43,215 bases of DNA. Origin: Desulfobacteraceae bacterium (GTDB lineage Bacteria > Desulfobacterota > Desulfobacteria > Desulfobacterales > Desulfosalsimonadaceae). A program made the translations under genes and the position numbers. Below are positions 43,058 through 43,215 of the stretch, piece by piece. The notes below the pieces were generated by a model. It searched no databases and was not told where the DNA came from. It saw nothing but the letters and a program-made list of their open reading frames with translations. The stretch covers positions 1 to 43,215 of the forward strand of contig JAABSL010000324.1 in NCBI GenBank assembly GCA_011390415.1, given 5' to 3'. Each line of letters starts with the position of its first letter. The stretch's first letter is position 1.

Positions 43058-43215
43058 TTGATTATTAAGACACTTGCCGTGGGACCGATTATGGCGAACT
43101 GTTATATCGTGGGATGTGAAAATACCAAATCCGCTGTGGTGATTGACCCGGGCGATGAGGCGGACAAAATTCTCATGACCCTTGCCGAATCACAGCTGAC
43201 GGTCAAATATATTAT
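43058..43215 (+). CDS. MBL-fold metallo-hydrolase, N-terminal part
   Basis: Starts at TTG 43058 with AGGAGGA 5 bases upstream; runs off the right edge after 52 codons. The sequence begins MIIKTLAVGPIMANCYIVG and has VVIDPGDEADKIL, as in glyoxalase-II-like hydrolases of this family. The HxHxDH motif would lie beyond the window. Confidence 0.87.
   Translation, partial: MIIKTLAVGPIMANCYIVGCENTKSAVVIDPGDEADKILMTLAESQLTVKYI

Overview
The window looks like chromosomal DNA of an anaerobic Desulfobacterota bacterium, most likely the Desulfobacterales (sulfate-reducer type). The reasons are the mix of a desulfo-type rubredoxin, several large sensor kinases, an NtrC-type regulator, menaquinone methyltransferase, a B12-binding radical SAM protein, cytidylate-kinase-like proteins, and the gene order glyA - dCMP deaminase - nrdR - ribD - ribE - ribBA - ribH - nusB. 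This taxonomic placement is inference from gene content and order. I see no phage, insertion sequence, plasmid or CRISPR array. The region is mostly ordinary housekeeping DNA with a few odd small elements.

Layout. 1-60: 5' end of trpA running off the left edge. 76-163: an imperfect inverted repeat built on CACAGAG. 192-3932: four tightly packed genes, two membrane proteins of unknown function followed by a membrane histidine kinase and a sigma54-type response regulator. 4216-6252: a divergent ABC1/UbiB atypical kinase. 6291-6440: a second inverted-repeat element. 6505-7314: a cytidylate-kinase-like/BON fusion. 7659-8074: a two-gene redox unit, a 59-residue putative selenoprotein with an in-frame TGA and a SECIS-like hairpin, followed by a rubredoxin with unusual cysteine spacing. 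8136-13262: DacA-type carboxypeptidase, a membrane protein, a PilZ protein, a K+ channel coupled to prmA, and a cold-shock protein.

13464-19109 (minus strand) is a cell-envelope operon read ftsE - ftsX - envC - ctpA - divergent polysaccharide deacetylase. FtsEX with an EnvC-type activator controls septal peptidoglycan hydrolysis, and CtpA is a periplasmic protease. 19379-23286 holds pyrE, queD, dnaJ, menG/ubiE and a DUF481 outer-membrane protein. 23337-30120 holds an 868-residue hybrid sensor kinase, a secreted subtilase with an inserted domain, a PEGA lipoprotein and a B12/radical SAM protein. 30410-31021 is a second cytidylate-kinase-like gene. gltX is followed on the same strand by tRNA-Gln(CUG).

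32983-43215 is a long plus-strand run: rpmF, fabG, acpP, rpiB, glyA, dCMP deaminase, nrdR, the complete riboflavin/lumazine set, nusB, a TrpB2-type tryptophan synthase beta chain, a small Cys/Trp-rich protein and the start of an MBL-fold hydrolase. plsX, fabH, fabD and fabF, which normally sit between rpmF and rpiB, are absent.

The most interesting element is the putative selenoprotein-rubredoxin pair at 7659-8074: standard gene calling would end the first gene at residue 29 or miss it. All statements rest on reading the sequence; no database search was done.
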